DNA from: Shewanella sp. ANA-3
Lineage (GTDB): Bacteria > Pseudomonadota > Gammaproteobacteria > Enterobacterales > Shewanellaceae
Direction: 5' to 3'
Assembly: GCF_000203935.1 (NCBI RefSeq)
Contig: NC_008577.1
Coordinates: forward strand, 4,278,001 to 4,342,000
DNA length: 64,000 nt
Numbering within the stretch: position 1 is the stretch's first letter; the number at the start of each line of letters is the position of its first letter. Made by a program: the position numbers and the translations under genes. This document shows, piece after piece, positions 60,401 to 64,000 of the stretch. Below the pieces are notes generated by a model. The model was not told the DNA's origin. It did no database searches and saw nothing but the letters and a program-made list of their open reading frames with translations.

Positions 60401-62794
60401 CTATTCTTGCAGAAGATCGCGACAGATCTGCGTCAGATCCGATTGCACCGCCGCGGCTGTTACCTCACGACCCGCACCCGGCCCACGGATAATCAGCGGA
60501 TTACCTTGGTAGAAAGCAGAGCGGATCACAAACACATTGTCCCCGGGCGTGAGGTTGGCGTAGGGATGATTCGCATCAATCCACTGTAATCCCACCTCGG
60601 CTTTCAGTGTCGCGCCACTATTGTCCAAGGAGGCGACATATCTCAGTACCTTGTTTTGCTCCGCCGCCGCGCCGTATTGTTGCTGCAATTCATCATCCAA
60701 CTCACCGATACGGGCAAGGAATTGCTCCAGTGGAATATCCGCTAAATGGGCTGGCACTAAGGAGCGCAGCTCAATATCCTCAAGCTCGATTTCCAAACCG
60801 ATTTCACGGGCTAAAATCAGCAGCTTACGTTGCATATCGCGGCCAGAAAGATCGTCGCGGGGATCGGGTTCGGTAATCCCTAGACCACGCGCTTCAATCA
60901 CTAATTCCGAGAAAGGTTTGCTGGTATCGTATTTCTCGAATAACCAACACAGGGTGCCAGAGAAAATCCCGCCGACAGCTTCAACGCTATCGCCACTGTT
61001 ACGCAAATCGTTTAAGGCGTGCTGAATAGGTAAGCCCGCGCCACAGCTAGCGTTATAACGCCAGAATAGACGGCGATAACCGAGTTGTTCCTTCAGCTCG
61101 CGGTAGAACGGCAGCGGGCCTGAACCCGCAAGCTTGTTCGCGCTGACCATATGGATGCCGCGCTCGAAAAACTCTGGGTATTGCAGGGTTAAACTGGCGC
61201 TGGCACTGATATCTAATGCAATCAGTTCGTCACAGTTAAGTTGTTCTAATTGTTCGAATAAGTGCTCATATTGCCAAGGTGTTGCCTCGGCATCGAATTC
61301 CTGCTGCCAGTTTTCCAGATCCACAGCCGTAGACTTGATCAGGGCTTTGCTGGAACTCACTAAACCGACGAGTTCGACACGTGCTTCAAGTTCTTGATTC
61401 AGCGAGGGAGAAACTGACTTAAACAGCTTCACCCACGCCTCACCAATATTGCCAACGCCCAGCAGCAATACGCCAATGCGTTTACGTGGACCAGCGCAGC
61501 GGCGATGCACTTTTTGCGTCAGCAGATTAACCTGCGACTGTGGCACTAAGGTCACCAGACTTAAGTCACCACTGAACAAAGGCTTAGCGTCGCGGCTCAG
61601 TAAACGGGCAAAGCTGCGGCGATAATGCTCGGCATCGGCACTCACAAGCGCAACTAAACCAAGCTCGGTATTAATTTGCAGATCTTTAATGCCGAGGGCT
61701 TCGGCCTGTGCATCCAATAACTTTTGTACTTGTTTTTGGTTTTCAGCGGTGTAGGCAAGTTCGAGTCGTTGATGCGCCGATAACCAATGGGCCAGCGGCG
61801 TTAACCCTGCCTCGACTAATTGCTCGAGCAGGCTGGCCACATCGCCCGCGATCTTAAAGCCAAATAACACCACGGCATTCAGGTTGGTCACCACGGGCGC
61901 ACTCGCCGAGGAGCTGTGCGGCGCTATCAGGGTAAAGTCGGTATGGGAGGCGTAGCTTGAACGCACGGCTAGGCTCACCTCTGTGTTAAATAGCGGCTGC
62001 AAGGTGCGTGAATGCAACACGGGCGAGCCTAAACGCGCCAAGCGGTCGGCTTCGGCGAGGGACATGCTCTTGAGTAATTTCGCATCGTTGATCTTATTCG
62101 GATCGGCGTTAAATACCCCTTCAACGTCGGTCCAAATGGTCACGCGTTCAATGTCGGCAAGGCTAGCTATTAAGCTGGCGCTAAAGTCAGAGCCATTGCG
62201 ACCCAATAGCAAGGTATCGCCACGCTCGTTGGCGCAGATAAAACCGGTGATCACTAAACGCTCGTTAGGATGCGCGGCCAGTAAGGTTTGCACTTTGGTA
62301 CGGGATTCTTGCACACGAATTTGCGGCACGGCGGCCTCGTCGGCCACGAGAATCGAACAGGCATCCACATGACTTGCGGCCACACCCGATTCACGCAGCA
62401 GCGCTGCCATCAGGCGAGCCGACCAACGCTCACCAAAGCTCACTACATGGCTAATTTGGTAATCGTTACGGGAATCTAAAGATAATAGACTGATTAACTG
62501 GGCTTTATCCGTAGTTAAACGCTCACGCAGATCCCGCGCTTGCTCATTGGATAACAGCTGCTCAATCAAGCCTTGCTGATAGCTGATAAGGACTTGCAAC
62601 TCTTCCTGCCATAATTGGTTGCTATCGCGCAGGGACAATAATTTATATAAAAAGTTCGTGGTTTTACCCGCGGCAGACACCACCACCAGATCATCACTAT
62701 GACCATGGGTTAACAGAATATGGGCGACTCGGCGATAACAATCGGCATCGGCTAAGCTGGAACCACCAAATTTATGTAAGTGACAACGTGCCAT
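60401..62794 (-). CDS. metL: Bifunctional aspartokinase II/homoserine dehydrogenase II
   Basis: MetL catalyses the first and third steps of the aspartate pathway toward methionine: aspartate to aspartyl phosphate, and aspartate semialdehyde to homoserine. The 797-residue protein has an N-terminal kinase domain (HLHKFGGSSLADADCYRRVA; TTDKAQ; GRNGSDFSASLIA), a regulatory ACT-like linker, and a C-terminal dehydrogenase with NAD-binding GVLLLGVGNIGEAWVKL (near residue 460). The start at 62794 has GAGGA seven bases upstream. It lies 11 bases after the metB stop, so the two are co-transcribed. The upstream frame to 62815 is not used. Confidence 0.97.
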   Translation of the reverse strand: MARCHLHKFGGSSLADADCYRRVAHILLTHGHSDDLVVVSAAGKTTNFLYKLLSLRDSNQLWQEELQVLISYQQGLIEQLLSNEQARDLRERLTTDKAQLISLLSLDSRNDYQISHVVSFGERWSARLMAALLRESGVAASHVDACSILVADEAAVPQIRVQESRTKVQTLLAAHPNERLVITGFICANERGDTLLLGRNGSDFSASLIASLADIERVTIWTDVEGVFNADPNKINDAKLLKSMSLAEADRLARLGSPVLHSRTLQPLFNTEVSLAVRSSYASHTDFTLIAPHSSSASAPVVTNLNAVVLFGFKIAGDVASLLEQLVEAGLTPLAHWLSAHQRLELAYTAENQKQVQKLLDAQAEALGIKDLQINTELGLVALVSADAEHYRRSFARLLSRDAKPLFSGDLSLVTLVPQSQVNLLTQKVHRRCAGPRKRIGVLLLGVGNIGEAWVKLFKSVSPSLNQELEARVELVGLVSSSKALIKSTAVDLENWQQEFDAEATPWQYEHLFEQLEQLNCDELIALDISASASLTLQYPEFFERGIHMVSANKLAGSGPLPFYRELKEQLGYRRLFWRYNASCGAGLPIQHALNDLRNSGDSVEAVGGIFSGTLCWLFEKYDTSKPFSELVIEARGLGITEPDPRDDLSGRDMQRKLLILAREIGLEIELEDIELRSLVPAHLADIPLEQFLARIGELDDELQQQYGAAAEQNKVLRYVASLDNSGATLKAEVGLQWIDANHPYANLTPGDNVFVIRSAFYQGNPLIIRGPGAGREVTAAAVQSDLTQICRDLLQE

Positions 62795-62805
62795 CTCGAA
62801 TTCCT

Positions 62806-63987
62806 CTACTGACAAGCCGCGACGGCGGCCAATCCTGCTTGAATATCTGCAACTAAGTCGTCGGCATCTTCAATACCAACCGACAAACGTAATAGGGTGT
62901 CTTTAATACCAGCTTCAAAACGCGCTTGGGGCTCCATCGCCCTGTGGGTCATAGTCGCGGGCACGGCCACAAGACTCTCAACGCCACCTAAGCTCTCGGC
63001 CACGCTGAATAAACTTAAGGCATCTAAAAAGGCGACCACTTCGGCCTCGCCGCCCTTAAGCTCAAAACTCAGCATAGCGCCAAAGCCTTTTTGCTGCTTG
63101 GCGGCAATGGCATGGCCGGGGTGATCCGCAAGGCCTGGGTAATACACTTTGCTCACCACAGGGCTGCTCGTCAGAACGTCAACAATACGCTGGGCATTGC
63201 TTTGGTGCTCGCGAATGCGCACGGCCAAGGTACGCAGACCGCGCAGGGTTTGATAACTGTCGAAGGCAGACCCAGTTAAACCTAAGGTGTTCGACCACCA
63301 ATGTAAGGTCTCACCGAGTTGAGGATCTTTGGCGATCACCGCGCCGCCCACCACATCGCTGTGACCATTGATGTACTTAGTGGTGGAGTGGATAACGATA
63401 TCGGCACCGAGTAACAGCGGTTGCTGCAAAATGGGCGAAAGGAAAGTGTTATCCACCACCACTAAAGCGCCCACTGCGTGGCTCGCCTTGGCGATAGCTT
63501 CGATATCGACGACTCGCAGCAGAGGGTTAGAGGGGGTTTCAATCCACACCATCTTAGGTTGCTGGGCGATGGCTTGCTCAAGCGCTTGGGCGTCGGTTTG
63601 ATCGACCACCAGCAGTTTAAATTGGCCCTTTTTAGCCAAGTTAGTGAATAAACGGTACGAACCGCCGTAGCAATCGTGGGGCACCACCAGCAAGTCATCA
63701 GGGCCAAGCAACGTAGTCACTAAGGTAATGGCCGCCATACCAGTGCAAGTCACCACACCAGTTGCGCCCTTTTCCAGCTTAGCTAGGGCATCACCTAGGA
63801 TGCTGCGGGTAGGATTGCCGGAACGGCTGTAATCAAATTCGCGAGGATTTTTATGACCATCGAAGGCGTAATTCGTCGACAGGTAAATTGGCGGCACCAC
63901 AGCGCCATACTGAGTATCGCTTTCGATACCCTGACGCACTGCTAATGTGGCTAATTGACGTTCGGTCACTAATTTGCCTGCGGTCAT
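62806..63987 (-). CDS. metB: Cystathionine gamma-synthase
   Basis: MetB joins O-succinylhomoserine and cysteine to cystathionine using pyridoxal phosphate. The 393-residue protein has the Cys/Met-metabolism fold type I: GAVVPPIYLSTNYAF, YSRSGNPTRSILGDALAKLE and the cofactor lysine Lys204 in IHSTTKYINGHSD. Length is normal. AGGAG lies six bases before ATG 63987, so the gene is complete within the window. It is the first gene of metB-metL. Its upstream control region lies outside the window, so a MetJ operator for this operon cannot be seen. Confidence 0.97.
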   Translation of the reverse strand: MTAGKLVTERQLATLAVRQGIESDTQYGAVVPPIYLSTNYAFDGHKNPREFDYSRSGNPTRSILGDALAKLEKGATGVVTCTGMAAITLVTTLLGPDDLLVVPHDCYGGSYRLFTNLAKKGQFKLLVVDQTDAQALEQAIAQQPKMVWIETPSNPLLRVVDIEAIAKASHAVGALVVVDNTFLSPILQQPLLLGADIVIHSTTKYINGHSDVVGGAVIAKDPQLGETLHWWSNTLGLTGSAFDSYQTLRGLRTLAVRIREHQSNAQRIVDVLTSSPVVSKVYYPGLADHPGHAIAAKQQKGFGAMLSFELKGGEAEVVAFLDALSLFSVAESLGGVESLVAVPATMTHRAMEPQARFEAGIKDTLLRLSVGIEDADDLVADIQAGLAAVAACQ

Positions 63988-64000
63988 CGGGAACTCCTAA

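Noticed and set aside
1..64000. CRISPR array, insertion sequence, prophage or replication origin
   Set aside because: No regularly spaced repeats, transposase, integrase or phage genes, or DnaA-box cluster were seen on either strand.

Overview
The window looks like a chromosomal segment of a Shewanella species, probably close to S. oneidensis, MR-4, MR-7 or ANA-3. This is inferred from protein similarity recognised by eye, the mid-range base composition, the c-type cytochromes, and conserved gammaproteobacterial neighbourhoods (ssb/MFS/uvrA, mdtL-yidZ, cutA-dsbD near groESL, metB-metL with metF behind a MetJ operator). No rRNA, complete tRNA, CRISPR array, insertion sequence or prophage was seen.

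Layout. 1-552: the tail of a gene, then repeat-like palindromes and the groEL terminator. 553-2538: groES-groEL (minus) behind a sigma32-type promoter. 2766-9415: a MATE transporter, a LysR regulator, and an RND efflux pair (membrane fusion lipoprotein plus permease). 9593-13156: a small exported protein, fxsA, and the cutA-dsbD pair. 13309-17582: a Kef-type cation/proton antiporter, a divergent galactokinase and galM. 17692-24404: a small acidic protein, a quinone oxidoreductase, a Sel1-like periplasmic protein, a leucine-rich-repeat protein kinase and MltD. 24470-28424: a DUF4397-like lipoprotein, a possible decayed gene, yidZ and mdtL. 28611-37996: an M16 peptidase, an AT-rich membrane protein, ssb, a YajR-type MFS transporter and uvrA. 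38105-43646: a small membrane protein, an M28 lipoprotein peptidase, the DEAD-box helicase deaD, two small membrane proteins and an MFS transporter. 43829-50112: a LysR regulator with dkgB, a HAD phosphatase with a DMT exporter, a hydratase, a TonB-domain protein and a cysteine-rich CWC protein. 50113-52530: an accessory, gene-poor stretch with repeats, two small unknown genes separated by an attC-like structure, and an orphan tRNA T-arm-like hairpin. 52531-57004: tsdB-tsdA (thiosulfate/tetrathionate cytochromes) and a marR-hlyD-FUSC efflux operon with a clear pair of operator palindromes. 57221-63987: a chemoreceptor, then metF and the metB-metL operon.

Several units look functionally coupled. 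Four are regulator-plus-transporter or regulator-plus-enzyme sets: LysR/RND, yidZ/mdtL, LysR/MFS/dkgB and marR/hlyD/FUSC. tsdB should pass electrons to or from tsdA. metB, metL and metF belong to one methionine regulon. cutA-dsbD and fxsA sit near the chaperonins as in other gammaproteobacteria, but here a MATE/RND block separates them.

The points most worth checking are the attC-like cassette pair at 50946-51726, the MarR operator pair flanking a -10 element at 57020-57058, the galactokinase that lacks the third GHMP motif, the kinase/Sel1 gene pair at 19593-22823, and the frameshifted coding remnant at 26094-26256. I do not see a clearly new multi-gene defence or mobile system here.
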